NCBI GenBank assembly: GCA_900470285.1
Contig: UCAG01000003.1
Span: forward strand, 434,001 to 498,000
From: Hyphomicrobiales bacterium
GTDB lineage: Bacteria > Pseudomonadota > Alphaproteobacteria > Rhizobiales > Rhizobiaceae
Direction: 5' to 3'
Length of the DNA stretch: 64,000 bases
The notes below the pieces were generated by a model. The model was not told the DNA's origin. It saw nothing but the letters and a program-made list of their open reading frames with translations, and did not search any database. This document shows positions 20,280 to 30,286 of this stretch, piece after piece. Position 1 is the stretch's first letter, and every line of letters begins with the position of its first letter. Made by a program: the position numbers and the translations under genes.

Positions 20280-20616
20280 TCAGATCTCCCTGAGACTCAC
20301 CTGAGCGGATAATGTGCAGCACCCAGTCTGAAAATGCAGAACAGGTGACTTTTGTGCCCGCTATTTGTATGATAAAAGCGGCAAAATGCAGTCAATGACA
20401 GTCAATTCCTTGTCATTCCTGCAATTGAACCCGTAATCAGCTTGAAACGGCTTGACGGGAAGGGCTGCTTTCACTATAGAAACCCGACTTTCCCAATGGG
20501 CCGCTGTCCGATATTGCGCGCCGCGACATATCAATCACGGATTGATTATGATAGTAGCGAAGACGGTATCGGATATTTGTGCCGGGGCCTGAAACAGAAT
20601 TTTGAAGGTGAGACCA
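20280..20616. other. Divergent intergenic region DUF3108-rpmB
   Basis: The region is 337 bp. It holds a good sigma-70 promoter for rpmB (20452-20480) and the unmarked promoter of the DUF3108 gene. No ORF here is credible. Confidence 0.7.
20452..20480 (+). promoter_or_regulatory. Sigma-70 promoter of rpmB
   Basis: TTGACG (20452-20457) and TATAGA (20475-20480) are separated by exactly 17 bp. The predicted start near 20488 leaves a 5' leader of about 130 nt before the rpmB ATG. This is the clearest promoter in the window. Confidence 0.7.
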
Positions 20617-20910
20617 ATGTCCCGCGCTTGTGAACTGACCGGTAAAGCGGTCCTCTACGGCAACAATGTAAGCCATGCGAACAACAAGTCGCGTCGCCGT
20701 TATTTGCCAAATCTTTGCAATGTAACCCTGATGTCCGATGCAATGGGCCAGAGCTACCGTCTGCGCGTTACTGCGCATGCGCTGCGTACTGTTGAGCATC
20801 GCGGTGGTCTGGATGCATTCCTTGCGAAAGCTTCTGACAATGAACTGTCACAGCGCGCACGTCTGCTGAAGCGTCAGGTTGCCAAGAAACTGGCCGAAGC
20901 TGCTGCTTAA
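20617..20910 (+). CDS. rpmB: 50S ribosomal protein L28
   Basis: Large-subunit ribosomal protein of 97 residues, basic, with [10 protein letters not shown] at the start and [11 protein letters not shown], both typical of bL28. The ATG at 20617 matches the family start and has GAAGGTGAG upstream. An upstream in-frame TTG at 20602 is not needed. It is monocistronic, bounded by its own promoter and a strong terminator at 20940. Confidence 0.96.
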   Translation: MSRACELTGKAVLYGNNVSHANNKSRRRYLPNLCNVTLMSDAMGQSYRLRVTAHALRTVEHRGGLDAFLAKASDNELSQRARLLKRQVAKKLAEAAA

Positions 20911-20939
20911 TAGCTTTCACGGCTGAATTTAGTTTTGCT

Positions 20940-20964
20940 AAAGGCCGGTTCGTCCGGCCTTTTT
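20940..20964 (+). terminator. Rho-independent terminator of rpmB
   Basis: The stem AAAGGCCGG (20940-20948) pairs with CCGGCCTTT (20954-20962) around a TTCGT loop, followed by further T residues. Confidence 0.9.
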
Positions 20965-20991
20965 GCTGGTTCCATTACCCAGGATAAAAAA

Positions 20992-21660
20992 ATGCCTCTA
21001 CAGCATAATTCCGCTATTAAAGCGTTGATTTTTCCCGTTCTGGCCATGTGTGCGGCTGTCGCCGCTTCCAATATCCTTGTGCAATATCCCGTGCATTATC
21101 TGGGATTGCAGGAAATTCTCACTTATGGCGCTTTTACCTATCCGTTTGCCTTTCTGGTCAATGATCTGACCAATCGCCGCTTTGGCCCGCAGCGTGCCCG
21201 TCAGGTCGTTTATGCAGGTTTTGCGCTGGGTGTTGTCATGTCGATCTGGCTTGCAAGTCCGCGCCTTGCTGTGGCCTCAGGAAGTGCGTTTCTGTTTGCA
21301 CAATTACTGGATATCAGTGTGTTCAGTCGCTTACGTCGTCTGCGCTGGTGGAAAGCACCATTGGCAGCGGCATTGTGCGGATCGGTATTGGATACGATTC
21401 TGTTCTTCTCGCTGGCTTTTGCCGCACCGTTCAGCATGCTTGATACGGCTTTCGGACTGGCTGACAGCTCCATGACCGATCAGGTGCAGTGGTTCGGCCT
21501 GACAATGCCGCTTTGGCTGTCACTGGCGCTTGGTGACTTCGGTATCAAGGTTCTGATGAGTGTGGTGATGCTGGTGCCTTACGGGGCGATTCTGGCACTG
21601 TTTGCCCCGTCAATTTATGGCGCAGGTAAATCCGACGCTACTAAACCGGCTATCCGGTAA
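20992..21660 (+). CDS. Queuosine precursor transporter-type protein (VUT/YhhQ family)
   Basis: A 222-residue membrane protein with about six spans. Family signatures are TYGAFTYPFAFLVNDLTNRRFG and a later GDFGIKVLMS. E. coli YhhQ imports the queuosine precursors preQ0 and preQ1, and the alphaproteobacterial branch is annotated the same way. Substrate choice here is inferred. The ATG at 20992 follows AGGA. It starts 28 bp after the rpmB terminator and converges on cobT. I found no preQ1 riboswitch upstream. Confidence 0.85.
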   Translation: MPLQHNSAIKALIFPVLAMCAAVAASNILVQYPVHYLGLQEILTYGAFTYPFAFLVNDLTNRRFGPQRARQVVYAGFALGVVMSIWLASPRLAVASGSAFLFAQLLDISVFSRLRRLRWWKAPLAAALCGSVLDTILFFSLAFAAPFSMLDTAFGLADSSMTDQVQWFGLTMPLWLSLALGDFGIKVLMSVVMLVPYGAILALFAPSIYGAGKSDATKPAIR

Positions 21661-21695
21661 GCGTTTGCAGAACAAGCCATCAAAAAAAGCACATC

Positions 21696-21735
21696 AAAAA
21701 AAGCCTCCCGAAGAGATCATCTCCGGGAGGCTTTT
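21696..21735. terminator. Bidirectional terminator between the transporter and cobT
   Basis: The stem AAAAAGCCTCCCG pairs with CGGGAGGCTTTTT around a short inner stem-loop. A-rich and T-rich flanks let it work for both converging genes. Confidence 0.85.
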
Positions 21736-21752
21736 TCATTCAGCTTTGCAAA

Positions 21753-23639
21753 TCAGCGCCGTGCTGTCCGGCCTTTCGGCTGGTCCTGATCGTCAAACAG
21801 CGAGGCGAGCTGTTCAGTCATGGCACCGGCCAGTTCTTCCGCATCAACAATTGTCACAGCACGCTGGTAATAGCGGGTTACGTCATGGCCGATCCCAATC
21901 GCAATCAGCTCAATCGGCGAGCGATTTTCAATCTCGTCAATCACGGCGCGCAGATGGCGTTCCAGATAATTGCCCGGATTAACCGACAGGGTCGAATCAT
22001 CAACCGGCGCACCATCAGAAATCACCATCAGGATTTTGCGCTGTTCAGGGCGGCCGAGCAGACGGTTATGTGCCCACATCAGCGCTTCACCGTCGATATT
22101 CTCTTTCAGCAAGCCTTCACGCATCATCAGGCCGAGATTGCGCCGTGCACGCCGCCAAGGTGCGTCAGCGCCTTTATAAACGATATGACGCAGATCATTG
22201 AGGCGGCCCGGCTGCGCAGGTTTGCCGCGATCCAGCCATGCTTCACGTGACTGGCCACCTTTCCATGCCTTGGTGGTAAAGCCGAGAATCTCAACCTTTA
22301 CACCGCAGCGTTCCAGCGTACGCGCCAGAATATCGGCGCAGGTGGCAGCCACTGTAATCGGGCGTCCGCGCATCGAGCCGGAATTGTCGATAATCAGGCT
22401 CACAACCGTATCGCGGAAATTGGTGTCGCGTTCGGTTTTGAAAGAAAGCGGCTGGGTCGGGTCAATCACCACACGCACCAGTTTGGCGCTGTCGAGATGA
22501 CCTTCTTCCAGATCAAACAGCCATGAGCGGTTCTGCTGCGCCATCAGGCGGCGCTGCAGACGGTTGGCGAGACGTCCGACAACACCCTGCAAATTCGCCA
22601 GCTGCTTGTCGAGAAAACCACGCAGACGATCCAGTTCAGCATCATCGCAAAGATCGGTTGCTTCTACGATCTCGTCAAATTCACGGGTGAAAACTTTATA
22701 GTCATTATGCTTGTCGAAATCGGAAAACGGCTGGTTAGACCGGCGCGCTTCGCCCGGTGTTTCCGCATCTTCCTCTTCACCGTCATCTGCATCTTCATAG
22801 GCAGCATCTTCAGCTTCCAGATCACCGCGCTCACGGTCATCATTTGTGTCTTCAGAACTGTCACCGTCGCCGGACTGGTTTTCTGCATCTTCTTCCGATG
22901 CACCTTCCTGCGATTCTTCCGGATCAGCCTGTTCTTCCTGCTGGCTATCCTCGTCATCGCTCTCAGATGGTTCGGCCAGTTCCTCAGCCATATCCAGCGC
23001 AACCAGCATTTCACGCACCAGACGGGCATAATCCTGCTGGCTGTTCAGGCGGTCACTGAGCGTTTCGAGGCGGTCACCGATTTTGTCTTCAATCCAGTCG
23101 CGCCACAGCTCAACCACATTGCCCGCCTGTACAGGCGGACGGTAGCCGGTGAGTTTTTCACGAACCAGAAGGGAGATTGCTTCTTCAATCGGAGCGTCGT
23201 CGCGCGATGTAATTGCGGAATAATTGGCGCGGCTATATTTGTCAGCCAGCATGGCTGACAAATTACTTGCCACGCCTTCCATAGCCAGAGCGCCAATAGC
23301 TTCAACGCGTGCCTGTTCTACGGCATCATAGATGGCGCGTGCCTGCTGGCCTTGCGGCGCAAGCTGCGCATGAATGCGCGGATCATGGCGCGCATGACGC
23401 AGCGCCATAGAATCACCAAGACCACGGATGATGGAAATATCTTCTGCTGTCGGACGCTTCGGTAGATCCGGCAGGCGGGCATGATTGCCGGTCAGAGCCG
23501 GACGGTCATGGCTGAAGCCGACCTCAAATTCATTGCTGCCGGCGATTGCACGCACACAGGCTGTGACCGCGCGTTTGAAAGGTTCGGAATCGACCGGACC
23601 TTTAGGACGTTCGCGTGTGTTATCGCCGGGGCCTGCCAT
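21753..23639 (-). CDS. cobT: Cobaltochelatase subunit CobT
   Basis: Part of the aerobic CobN-CobS-CobT chelatase that inserts cobalt into hydrogenobyrinic acid a,c-diamide during B12 synthesis. CobT and CobS form an AAA+ chaperone-like assembly. The 628-residue protein has an N-terminal helical domain, a long acidic Asp/Glu/Ser linker (about 221-297) and a C-terminal von Willebrand A domain with a MIDAS motif DNSGS at 418-422. It lies 95 bp after cobS. CobN is not in the window. Confidence 0.95.
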   Translation of the reverse strand: MAGPGDNTRERPKGPVDSEPFKRAVTACVRAIAGSNEFEVGFSHDRPALTGNHARLPDLPKRPTAEDISIIRGLGDSMALRHARHDPRIHAQLAPQGQQARAIYDAVEQARVEAIGALAMEGVASNLSAMLADKYSRANYSAITSRDDAPIEEAISLLVREKLTGYRPPVQAGNVVELWRDWIEDKIGDRLETLSDRLNSQQDYARLVREMLVALDMAEELAEPSESDDEDSQQEEQADPEESQEGASEEDAENQSGDGDSSEDTNDDRERGDLEAEDAAYEDADDGEEEDAETPGEARRSNQPFSDFDKHNDYKVFTREFDEIVEATDLCDDAELDRLRGFLDKQLANLQGVVGRLANRLQRRLMAQQNRSWLFDLEEGHLDSAKLVRVVIDPTQPLSFKTERDTNFRDTVVSLIIDNSGSMRGRPITVAATCADILARTLERCGVKVEILGFTTKAWKGGQSREAWLDRGKPAQPGRLNDLRHIVYKGADAPWRRARRNLGLMMREGLLKENIDGEALMWAHNRLLGRPEQRKILMVISDGAPVDDSTLSVNPGNYLERHLRAVIDEIENRSPIELIAIGIGHDVTRYYQRAVTIVDAEELAGAMTEQLASLFDDQDQPKGRTARR

Positions 23640-23698
23640 GATGAAACTGCCTTATATCAGAAAAACTTAACCTTACTTCGCTGTCATAATGAAGCGAG

Positions 23699-23725
23699 AA
23701 CGACCCCGCGAAAAACGGGGTCGTT
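23699..23725 (-). promoter_or_regulatory. Hairpin between cobS and cobT
   Basis: A perfect 10-bp stem, AACGACCCCG 23699-23708 with CGGGGTCGTT 23716-23725, lies 8 bp after the cobS stop codon. The minus-strand side has no U-run, so it could be a partial terminator or processing element within cobS-cobT. Confidence 0.5.
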
Positions 23726-23733
23726 GTGTTCAT

Positions 23734-24720
23734 TTATGCAAGCACGACATTAACTGCGGATTCAGGCAGTTCCTGTCCGAAAGCCCGCTGGTAGAACTCT
23801 GCAACAATCGGGCGTTCCAGCTCGTCGCATTTGTTCAGGAAGGTTAAGCGGAATGCAAAGCCGACATCTGTGAAAATATTGGCATTTTCAGACCATGTAA
23901 TCACAGTACGCGGGCTCATAACGGTCGACAGGTCGCCATTGATGAAAGCCTGACGGGTCATATCGGCAACGCGAACCATTTTCGAGACGATCTCACGGCC
24001 TTCCGCATTCTGGTAATGCTTGGATTTGGCGAGAATGATCTCAACTTCATTGTCATGCGGCAGATAGTTCAGCGTGGTGACGATCGACCAACGGTCCATC
24101 TGCGCCTGATTGATCTGCTGAGTGCCGTGGTAAAGACCGGTGGTGTCACCGAGACCAACAGTGTTAGCAGTCGCAAAAATGCGGAATGCCGGATGCGGAT
24201 TGATAACGCGGCTCTGATCGAGCAGCGTCAGACGGCCGGACGCTTCCAGAACACGCTGGATAACGAACATCACATCCGGACGACCGGCATCATATTCGTC
24301 GAATACCAGAGCGACATTGTTCTGATAGGCCCATGGCAGAATGCCGTCTTTGAATTCGGTAACCTGCATACCGTCTTTTACAACGATGGCATCTTTACCG
24401 ATCAGATCAATACGGCTGACATGGCTGTCGAGATTGATGCGAACGCAAGGCCAGTTCAGACGGGCTGCAACCTGTTCAATATGGGTGGATTTACCGGTGC
24501 CGTGATAGCCGGAAACCATAACGCGGCGGTTATAGGCAAAGCCGGCGAGAATCGCCAAGGTTGTCTGGCGGTCAAAAATATAATCCGGATCTGCATCCGG
24601 TACATGCGGATCTTTTTTGCTGTAAGCGGGCACGATCATATCGGAATCAATCCCGAACACGTCACGCACCGATACAGTTGTGTCCGGCATATTGGTTATG
24701 TCGAGATCAACCTTGCTCAT
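23734..24720 (-). CDS. cobS: Cobaltochelatase subunit CobS
   Basis: AAA+ ATPase subunit of the CobNST cobalt chelatase, using ATP hydrolysis to drive insertion. It is 328 residues. Walker A is GYHGTGKS at 71-78, Walker B is VALVFDEYD, and later segments ([16 protein letters not shown]) are characteristic of CobS. Two adjacent ATG codons exist. AGGAGG lies only 1 nt before the first and 4 nt before the second, so the start is set at 24720 (MSKVDLDI). A J-domain gene lies upstream on the same strand. Confidence 0.95.
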   Translation of the reverse strand: MSKVDLDITNMPDTTVSVRDVFGIDSDMIVPAYSKKDPHVPDADPDYIFDRQTTLAILAGFAYNRRVMVSGYHGTGKSTHIEQVAARLNWPCVRINLDSHVSRIDLIGKDAIVVKDGMQVTEFKDGILPWAYQNNVALVFDEYDAGRPDVMFVIQRVLEASGRLTLLDQSRVINPHPAFRIFATANTVGLGDTTGLYHGTQQINQAQMDRWSIVTTLNYLPHDNEVEIILAKSKHYQNAEGREIVSKMVRVADMTRQAFINGDLSTVMSPRTVITWSENANIFTDVGFAFRLTFLNKCDELERPIVAEFYQRAFGQELPESAVNVVLA

Positions 24721-25038
24721 CATGCCTCCTGAGCGGCGCCTGCATGCCGCTGTATCATCATATGTTCAGAGAGCCTTTCCCTTTTCCTGCAGCGGAAAAC
24801 CCCTCTATCGCTTTCAGTTCGTCTTGGCTCAGTTCTTCCGGCACAAACAGTTCCGGTTTTTGCTGAAACTGTCTGAAGTGCTGTGCCGGTGTAGTTGTTT
24901 CGGCAGGTTAACAGGGAACGAAAGTTTTTTGCTTTCGTAATTTCCCTTAGTTCCCTGCAAATAATCTTTGTTTTACCACATGTCTTTCACCCAAAACCGG
25001 TATCCGTTTTCGGGTGGCATGCTTTAGTCTTTGCCTGT
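24721..25038. other. Non-coding region upstream of cobS
   Basis: The region is 318 bp. It contains a nested hairpin at 24912-24957 and no recognisable ORF. I looked for a cobalamin riboswitch and could not support one. Confidence 0.55.
24912..24957 (-). terminator. Nested hairpin after the J-domain gene
   Basis: Outer arms CAGGGAAC (24912-24919) and GTTCCCTG (24950-24957) enclose an inner stem CGAAAG (24919-24924) with CTTTCG (24932-24937). It lies about 80 bp downstream of the J-domain gene stop and upstream of cobS. It may be a terminator or leader structure. Confidence 0.45.
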
Positions 25039-25662
25039 TTAGCAAAAACCTGCGGTCTTTAGCAATTGATAAGCTTGCACAACTTCGCGGAAACGTTCTT
25101 CTGAACCGCGATCGCCGCCGTTTGCATCCGGATGATGCTGCTTTACCAGCTCTTTATAGCGCGATTTGATCGCATCGCTGGTCGAATTTGCCGCAATGCC
25201 GAGCGTTGCGAAAGCTTTGGATTCGAGCGGACGCGGGCGTCTGGTCGGGGTTGCCGCTTCCGCGCGGGCACGTGTTTGTTCAAAGAGGTTCAGCGGATCA
25301 CGAATTTTGTTGTGATAGGCTGCCGTGCCTGAACGCATACGGGCAAATTGCGGGGCTGACTGGCGCGAAGTGGAGTTTTTGGTAGTTGTCCATGTCGGAC
25401 GGTCACCAACGGCCGCATTCTTCTGGAACTTGGCGATTTCCTCATCGCTAAGGCCGGAGAAAGCATTGAAGTTTTTATTATATTCGCGGACGTGATCCAG
25501 ACAGAAGTGCAGATAAAGACCTTCACGCGCACCGCCCGCAGGCGCTTTGTGTGTTCCGGTTTCTTCGCATCCTTCCCACTGGCACTGCGGGCCAGCCGGT
25601 TTTTTGTCTTCCTTGCGGGAGCGGATACGGATGCTGTCAAAAAATTTTGAATTCGTTGCCAT
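25039..25662 (-). CDS. J-domain protein with an N-terminal Cys/His cluster
   Basis: A 207-residue protein with an unusual layout: the J domain is at the extreme C terminus, with HPD at 177-179 in KQHHPDANGG. The N-terminal third has a C27-x4-C32 pair and C54-x2-H57, which could bind a metal ion. The middle (about 80-145) is basic and low in structure. J domains stimulate DnaK-type ATPases, but the client is unknown. The gene sits upstream of cobS-cobT and divergent from bolA, an order I recall from rhizobial chromosomes. Confidence 0.85.
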   Translation of the reverse strand: MATNSKFFDSIRIRSRKEDKKPAGPQCQWEGCEETGTHKAPAGGAREGLYLHFCLDHVREYNKNFNAFSGLSDEEIAKFQKNAAVGDRPTWTTTKNSTSRQSAPQFARMRSGTAAYHNKIRDPLNLFEQTRARAEAATPTRRPRPLESKAFATLGIAANSTSDAIKSRYKELVKQHHPDANGGDRGSEERFREVVQAYQLLKTAGFC

Positions 25663-25842
25663 GATATCAATATTACGGGGTCAGATCTGATGATACAAGA
25701 ATTGACATTTCACGATGCATGACTGAACCCTGCGGGGCCGAGAGTCGAAGCAGACGTGAAATCGGGATTTAGCTGCATTATGTATACCGGAATGGTAACG
25801 CATGCACATAACATAGTCCCTATATGGGGGCAGGAGATCAGA

Positions 25843-26172
25843 ATGTCTATTCCTTTGACGCGCCAAGAGCGGATTACCGCAAAACTATCTGAGGCTTTTC
25901 AACCTGTGTTGCTTGATGTCATCAATGAAAGTCATCTTCATGCCGGCCATCATCACACAGACGGCGGTCATGAGGAAGTGTTCGACGGTACCGGTGAAAC
26001 ACATTACCGCGTTGTAATTGTGGCAGAGGCATTTACGGGCCTGAGCCGTGTTGACCGTCATCGTGCGATCAATGCACAGCTGGATGAAGAATTGCAGAGC
26101 GGTCTGCATGCTATTGCGCTGGAGCCGAGCGCACCGGGTGAGCCGACCCGCCGCAGCCGTAAACAGGCTTGA
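25843..26172 (+). CDS. BolA family protein
   Basis: A small cytoplasmic protein of 109 residues with the BolA fold. The conserved core SHLHAGHHH, then ETHYRVVIVAEAF and SRVDRHRAINAQLDEEL ends in HAIALEP. BolA proteins pair with monothiol glutaredoxins around [2Fe-2S] clusters, so the His-rich loop (HAGHHHTDGGHEE) is the likely ligand area. The ATG at 25843 has AGGAG 7 nt upstream. Upstream in-frame ATGs lack this signal. Divergent from the J-domain gene. Confidence 0.92.
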   Translation: MSIPLTRQERITAKLSEAFQPVLLDVINESHLHAGHHHTDGGHEEVFDGTGETHYRVVIVAEAFTGLSRVDRHRAINAQLDEELQSGLHAIALEPSAPGEPTRRSRKQA

Positions 26173-26392
26173 CTATTTAAGCCGGAGCAATCGCATTTTG
26201 GCGGTTGCTCTTGTCTATGTTATTTTGGGCTTGTCTCACTGGCTATCCGGTGTTATTGAAGCCGCAGTGAGCCAAAGGCTCTTCCGTAAGCGTCTAACGT
26301 TAAGCAACGCATCTTTTCCGGTCTTACACCGGCTTCCTGTTATCACAGGACAGATGTGTATGTGTGAGATCGCAATTTTACGGAATAAAACT

Positions 26393-26653
26393 ATGCAATC
26401 CTCCAATTCTGTTTCTGCTTTTCCGAAGCTTCCTGCACGGTATATTTCAGTTGTTATGCCGTTTATTCTGTCCGTGCTGATGACTTTTGTTGTCTCGCTG
26501 ATCGCCACGCTGAAAAATCTCGGATTTTCGGCTGATCTTCTGACGCATTGGATGCCTGCATGGGGTTTGTCGTGGATCGTGGCATTTCCGGTGTTGTTAC
26601 TGGTTCTGCCGCTGGTACGGCGGCTCGTCGGCATTGTGTGCCACAAGCCATAA
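26393..26653 (+). CDS. DUF2798 small membrane protein
   Basis: An 86-residue protein with two hydrophobic spans, about residues 19-40 (VVMPFILSVLMTFVVSLI) and 54-76. The signature WMPAWGLSWIVAFP, then LVRRLVG, is that of DUF2798 proteins, whose function is unknown. A weak GGA precedes the ATG. It stands alone 220 bp after bolA and ends at a bidirectional terminator shared with aroB. Confidence 0.8.
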   Translation: MQSSNSVSAFPKLPARYISVVMPFILSVLMTFVVSLIATLKNLGFSADLLTHWMPAWGLSWIVAFPVLLLVLPLVRRLVGIVCHKP

Positions 26654-26663
26654 GGGCTTAAAC

Positions 26664-26700
26664 AAAAACCGGCCGCAAAACTCCTTTGCGACCGGTTTTT
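26664..26700. terminator. Bidirectional terminator between DUF2798 and aroB
   Basis: The stem AAAAACCGGCCGCAAA pairs with TTTGCGACCGGTTTTT with one mismatch and a short loop. T-runs lie on both strands. Confidence 0.85.
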
Positions 26701-26719
26701 GAATTGATGATACGGAGCT

Positions 26720-27856
26720 TTAAGCCAGTTTTTCCTGCAGGAAAGCCTGTACATCCGCAGCATTGACATCTTTGGCGATGAAAGACTGGCCGAGACCGCG
26801 GGTCAGGATGAAAGTGAGCGAACCGCGAGACACTTTCTTGTCCTGTGCAATATAAGACATCAGCACATCTGCGGAAGGTAATCCGGCAATTTCTTTCATG
26901 GAAACCGGCAGACCGACAGCTTTCAAATGTGCTTCAACGCGATCGGCAATATCTGCTGAAATCAGGCCGAGACGTGCAGAGAACTGATGTGCCAGTACCA
27001 TGCCGATGGCAACGGCCTCACCATGCACAAGGCGTGCGGAATCATAATTGGTGGCAGTTTCCAACGCATGGCCGAATGTATGGCCGAGATTGAGCAGGGC
27101 ACGATCGCCGGTTTCACGTTCATCGCGGGCAACAACGGCCGCCTTGGCGCGGCAGGATGTGGCAATGGCCTGCTGGCGTGCTGCACCGCCAGCAAAGACA
27201 TTCTGCCAGTTGTTTTCCAGCCATGCGAAAAATTCCGGCTGATCAATCAGACCATATTTGGCCACTTCCGCATAACCGGCGGCGAATTCACGCTTGCTCA
27301 GAGTGTCGAGAATATCTGTATCTGCCAGCACCAGTTGCGGTTGGTTGAAAACACCGACAAGATTTTTGCCGTAAGCGGTGTTGATGCCGGTTTTGCCACC
27401 GACAGACGAATCAACCTGCGCCAGCAATGAAGTCGGAATCTGGATGAAATTCATGCCGCGGCGAACAATACCGGCAACGAAACCGGCGAGATCACCGATC
27501 ACACCTCCACCCAGAGCAATCACGGCATCGCCGCGCTCAAGACGGGCTTTGAGAATATCATTGGTCACGGTTTCAAGTGTGGCAAAGCCTTTGGATTTTT
27601 CACCCGCTGCAACCACGACCGGTGTCGCATTAATACCGGCGGCTTCCAATGCGTTGAGCAGCGATGGTAAATGCAGCTTTGCAAGATTTTCATCGGTGAC
27701 TACGGCCGCGCGGATGCCCGGCAGACGCGCAGCAATTTCCTGACCGGCGCGGGCAAGCAGACCGCTGCCGATCAGAATGTCATAAGAGCGGTCTCCCAGC
27801 GATACATGAACAGTTTCGGTTGTGATGTTTCTTGCTGATATCTGGGCAGATGTCAT
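26720..27856 (-). CDS. aroB: 3-dehydroquinate synthase
   Basis: Second step of the shikimate pathway, cyclising DAHP to 3-dehydroquinate with NAD and a divalent metal. It is 378 residues. The NAD-binding [11 protein letters not shown] and later [11 protein letters not shown], which holds metal-ligand histidines, are intact, as is HGEAVAIGM. It starts 22 bp after aroK, so aroK-aroB form an operon. Confidence 0.97.
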   Translation of the reverse strand: MTSAQISARNITTETVHVSLGDRSYDILIGSGLLARAGQEIAARLPGIRAAVVTDENLAKLHLPSLLNALEAAGINATPVVVAAGEKSKGFATLETVTNDILKARLERGDAVIALGGGVIGDLAGFVAGIVRRGMNFIQIPTSLLAQVDSSVGGKTGINTAYGKNLVGVFNQPQLVLADTDILDTLSKREFAAGYAEVAKYGLIDQPEFFAWLENNWQNVFAGGAARQQAIATSCRAKAAVVARDERETGDRALLNLGHTFGHALETATNYDSARLVHGEAVAIGMVLAHQFSARLGLISADIADRVEAHLKAVGLPVSMKEIAGLPSADVLMSYIAQDKKVSRGSLTFILTRGLGQSFIAKDVNAADVQAFLQEKLA

Positions 27857-27878
27857 GGGAGATACTCGTGATTATGAT

Positions 27879-28487
27879 TTAGTCTTGGCTTGGTTCGGTC
27901 TTGCGTAAATGATCGAGCAGCAAGGTGATGACTTCCTGTGCAATCACTTCACGTTTTTCATCACGGGAGATGATGCTCAGATCAGCTGTAGCATAGACCG
28001 GATAGCGCTCGGTCATCAGCTTCTGCATCACTGCACGCGGATCGTCATTTTTCAAAAGCGGACGATCCTGACGACGCAATACGCGTTCCATCAGCACATC
28101 CAGTTCCGCATTGAGCCAGACGGAAATACCGGCAGAAGCAATATTCTCGCGGGTCTGTTCATTCATGAAAGCGCCGCCGCCGGTTGCGAGGATCATTGAT
28201 CCGCCTTCCAGCAGGCGCTGCATAACACGACGTTCAAGATCGCGGAATTCCGGCTCGCCATAGGAGGCAAATAATTCAGTAACGCTCATACGGGAGACAT
28301 TTTCGATTTCCGTATCGAGATCGAAAAACGGCAAATCCAGCAGTGCGGCCATTTTCTTGCCGATGGTGGATTTTCCCGCCCCCATAAGCCCGACAAGCAC
28401 CACAGGGCGTTGGTTCAGGAGGGTTTTAATTTCGTCGGCCTGACTGCGCAAATGCGTCTGGTCAGCTTTTTTATTTTGGTTCGGCAT
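27879..28487 (-). CDS. aroK: Shikimate kinase
   Basis: ATP-dependent 3-phosphorylation of shikimate. The product from the ATG at 28487 is 202 residues. A 20-25 residue extension precedes the core. Walker A is GLMGAGKST, the shikimate-binding D-x-D is DLDTEIE, GGGA follows in ILATGGGAF, and the lid arginine is in RQDRPLL. A GAGAAGA ribosome binding site is placed for 28487. The longer reading from 28538 lacks one. Followed by aroB. Confidence 0.95.
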   Translation of the reverse strand: MPNQNKKADQTHLRSQADEIKTLLNQRPVVLVGLMGAGKSTIGKKMAALLDLPFFDLDTEIENVSRMSVTELFASYGEPEFRDLERRVMQRLLEGGSMILATGGGAFMNEQTRENIASAGISVWLNAELDVLMERVLRRQDRPLLKNDDPRAVMQKLMTERYPVYATADLSIISRDEKREVIAQEVITLLLDHLRKTEPSQD

Positions 28488-28599
28488 CGTCTTCTTCTCG
28501 TGACGGTGCTTCCATTTGAAACACTTGGGTAAAGTCAATCGCTGCTGATCTGCGGCTTGTCAAGAAAGATCGGAGATTTTCTGCCGCTATTGATGGTGC

Positions 28600-29571
28600 T
28601 CACGGGTGCGCCCGGGGATGTGCTTTGTCATAAATCTCCAGCAGGCGGTCGGTATCCACGCCGGTATAGACCTGCGTTGTGGAAAGGCTGGCATGGCCAA
28701 GCAGTTCCTGAATGGTGCGTAGATCCCCGCCGCGGGCCAGAAGATGGGTGGCAAAAGAATGCCGCAAAGCATGGGGTGTTGCAGTTTCCGGCAGGTTTAG
28801 CGCGGAGCGCATTTTCTGCATTTCCCGCTGAATGATACCGGCATGGAGTGCACCACCTTTAGCACCACGAAACAGTGGCGCGGTGCCATTCAAATGAAAG
28901 GGGCAGAGGCGGCGATATTCGGCAATTGCCTGATGAACAGCAGGCAGCAGCGGTACAAGACGGCTTTTGCCGCCTTTACCCTGAATTGTAAGCGAACGGG
29001 CAGTTGTATCAGCTACCGCATCCGGTGTCAGGCCAAGGGCTTCGGAAATACGCAAGCCGCAGCCATAGAGTAAAGTGAGCACAGCGGCATTTCGTGCGGC
29101 AATCCATGGCTCTTCCGCCAGCTGTTGCTGTGTGTTGACAACCCGCAAAGCTGCATCAGCCGACAAAGGTTTGGGCAGAGATTTCGGCTGACGCGGGGCA
29201 CGAATGGCACTGGCACCGGCTGCATTGGCCAGCCCCTGTTTTTCGAGATAGCGCAGCAGTGAGCGCACGCCGGCAAGACCACGCCCGAGAGTGCGCGCAC
29301 CTGCACCATCATTGCGGCGTGAAGCCAGATAGGAACGCAGATCTGCAATACGTAGATTTGAGACATCTTTCAAAGCCGGTGGCGTACCCAGATGGCCGGT
29401 CATGAATTGCAGAAACTGGCGAGTATCGCGCTCATAGGCATCCAGTGTATGGGCAGCCAGTCTGCGGCTGTTGGTTAAGCTGCCGAGCCAGTCCTGACGT
29501 GCCTGATTGAGGTCGGGCGCGGCAATGATCAGAAATTCTGTTTTTACGGTTTCTGTTTTGGCAGTTTGCAT
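28600..29571 (-). CDS. xerC: Tyrosine recombinase XerC
   Basis: Site-specific recombinase acting with XerD at dif to resolve chromosome dimers, probably activated by FtsK, which is encoded at 41894. At 323 residues from the ATG at 29571 it has normal length. The N-terminal SAM-like core-binding domain spans about 20-110. The catalytic domain has GCGLRISEAL (first Arg), HALRHSFATHLL (His-x2-Arg), GHASLS and the nucleophile in TTQVYTGV. QELLGHASLSTTQ and the AHPRA tail favour XerC over XerD. Divergent from rimM. It is 112 bp before aroK. Confidence 0.88.
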   Translation of the reverse strand: MQTAKTETVKTEFLIIAAPDLNQARQDWLGSLTNSRRLAAHTLDAYERDTRQFLQFMTGHLGTPPALKDVSNLRIADLRSYLASRRNDGAGARTLGRGLAGVRSLLRYLEKQGLANAAGASAIRAPRQPKSLPKPLSADAALRVVNTQQQLAEEPWIAARNAAVLTLLYGCGLRISEALGLTPDAVADTTARSLTIQGKGGKSRLVPLLPAVHQAIAEYRRLCPFHLNGTAPLFRGAKGGALHAGIIQREMQKMRSALNLPETATPHALRHSFATHLLARGGDLRTIQELLGHASLSTTQVYTGVDTDRLLEIYDKAHPRAHP

Positions 29572-29662
29572 GGATTGAATCTGTAATCCGGTTATCTTAA
29601 TAAAAATACAGTTTCTCATGGCGAGGTTACGGAACCGTTGCCGCCACAGTTTAAGGTTTTTC

Positions 29663-30286
29663 ATGTCTTCTCAGAAAAAGAGCAGTCCGGTGCGGGTTGC
29701 AAATCTTGATAATCCGGTTCAGCTCGCCGTTATTGGTGCAGCCCATGGCATCAAAGGGGAAGTGCGCGTTAAAACTTATACGGGCGATCCGCTGGATCTG
29801 GGTTCCTATGGTTTGCTCTATGATACATCCGGCAAGAGCTATGAAATCCTGTCAATCCGCCCGAGCAAAACTGTGGTCGTGGTGCGCTTTGCCGGTGTGG
29901 ATGACCGCAATGCTGCTGAAGCACTGAATGGCAAGGAGCTTTATGTCGATCATGCGCAACTGCCGCAGGATCTGGATGAAGACGAGTTTTATTACACGGA
30001 TCTGATCGGTCTTGCCGTGCGCGACAGTGCAGGCGTGTCCTATGGTAAAGTCTCTGCCGTGTTTAATTTCGGTGGCGGTGATGTTCTGGAGATTAAAGAA
30101 AGCGGCAAAAAACCGGTTTTGATTCCGTTCACACTGGCTTCCGTACCGGAAATTCTGATGGAAGAAGGTGCTGTTCTGATTGATCCGCTGGCAGCTGGTC
30201 TCGTTGATGACGGTTCCACATCTGCGGATGAAGAGGGCGATGAGCCGGACGCGCCTGAGGCTGACGATGACGGATGGGCGCGGTAA
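29663..30286 (+). CDS. rimM: Ribosome maturation factor RimM
   Basis: 16S rRNA processing factor binding S19 in the 30S head. It is 207 residues from the ATG at 29663, which has AAGG 6 nt upstream. The RimM N-terminal domain ([12 protein letters not shown]) is followed by a PRC-barrel ([12 protein letters not shown] and [12 protein letters not shown]). The C terminus has a 30-residue acidic tail ([15 protein letters not shown]) not seen in short family members. Its stop overlaps the trmD start (TAATG). rpsP, the usual upstream partner, is absent. xerC lies there instead. Confidence 0.95.
   Translation: MSSQKKSSPVRVANLDNPVQLAVIGAAHGIKGEVRVKTYTGDPLDLGSYGLLYDTSGKSYEILSIRPSKTVVVVRFAGVDDRNAAEALNGKELYVDHAQLPQDLDEDEFYYTDLIGLAVRDSAGVSYGKVSAVFNFGGGDVLEIKESGKKPVLIPFTLASVPEILMEEGAVLIDPLAAGLVDDGSTSADEEGDEPDAPEADDDGWAR

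Noticed and set aside
20437-20799. A 120-codon minus-strand frame over the rpmB promoter and gene
   Set aside because: It is antisense to rpmB and crosses its promoter.
20911-20991. preQ1 riboswitch before the YhhQ-type transporter
   Set aside because: The interval is occupied by the rpmB terminator and a 28-bp leader, with no preQ1 aptamer pattern.
24721-25038. Cobalamin riboswitch upstream of cobS
   Set aside because: I could not find the conserved B12-box or a convincing multi-stem layout. Only one nested hairpin is visible.
28600-29664. Calling the recombinase XerD
   Set aside because: The C-terminal QELLGHASLSTTQ and AHPRA tail and the GLRISEAL segment are closer to XerC; XerD normally has QMLLGH and an LHP ending.
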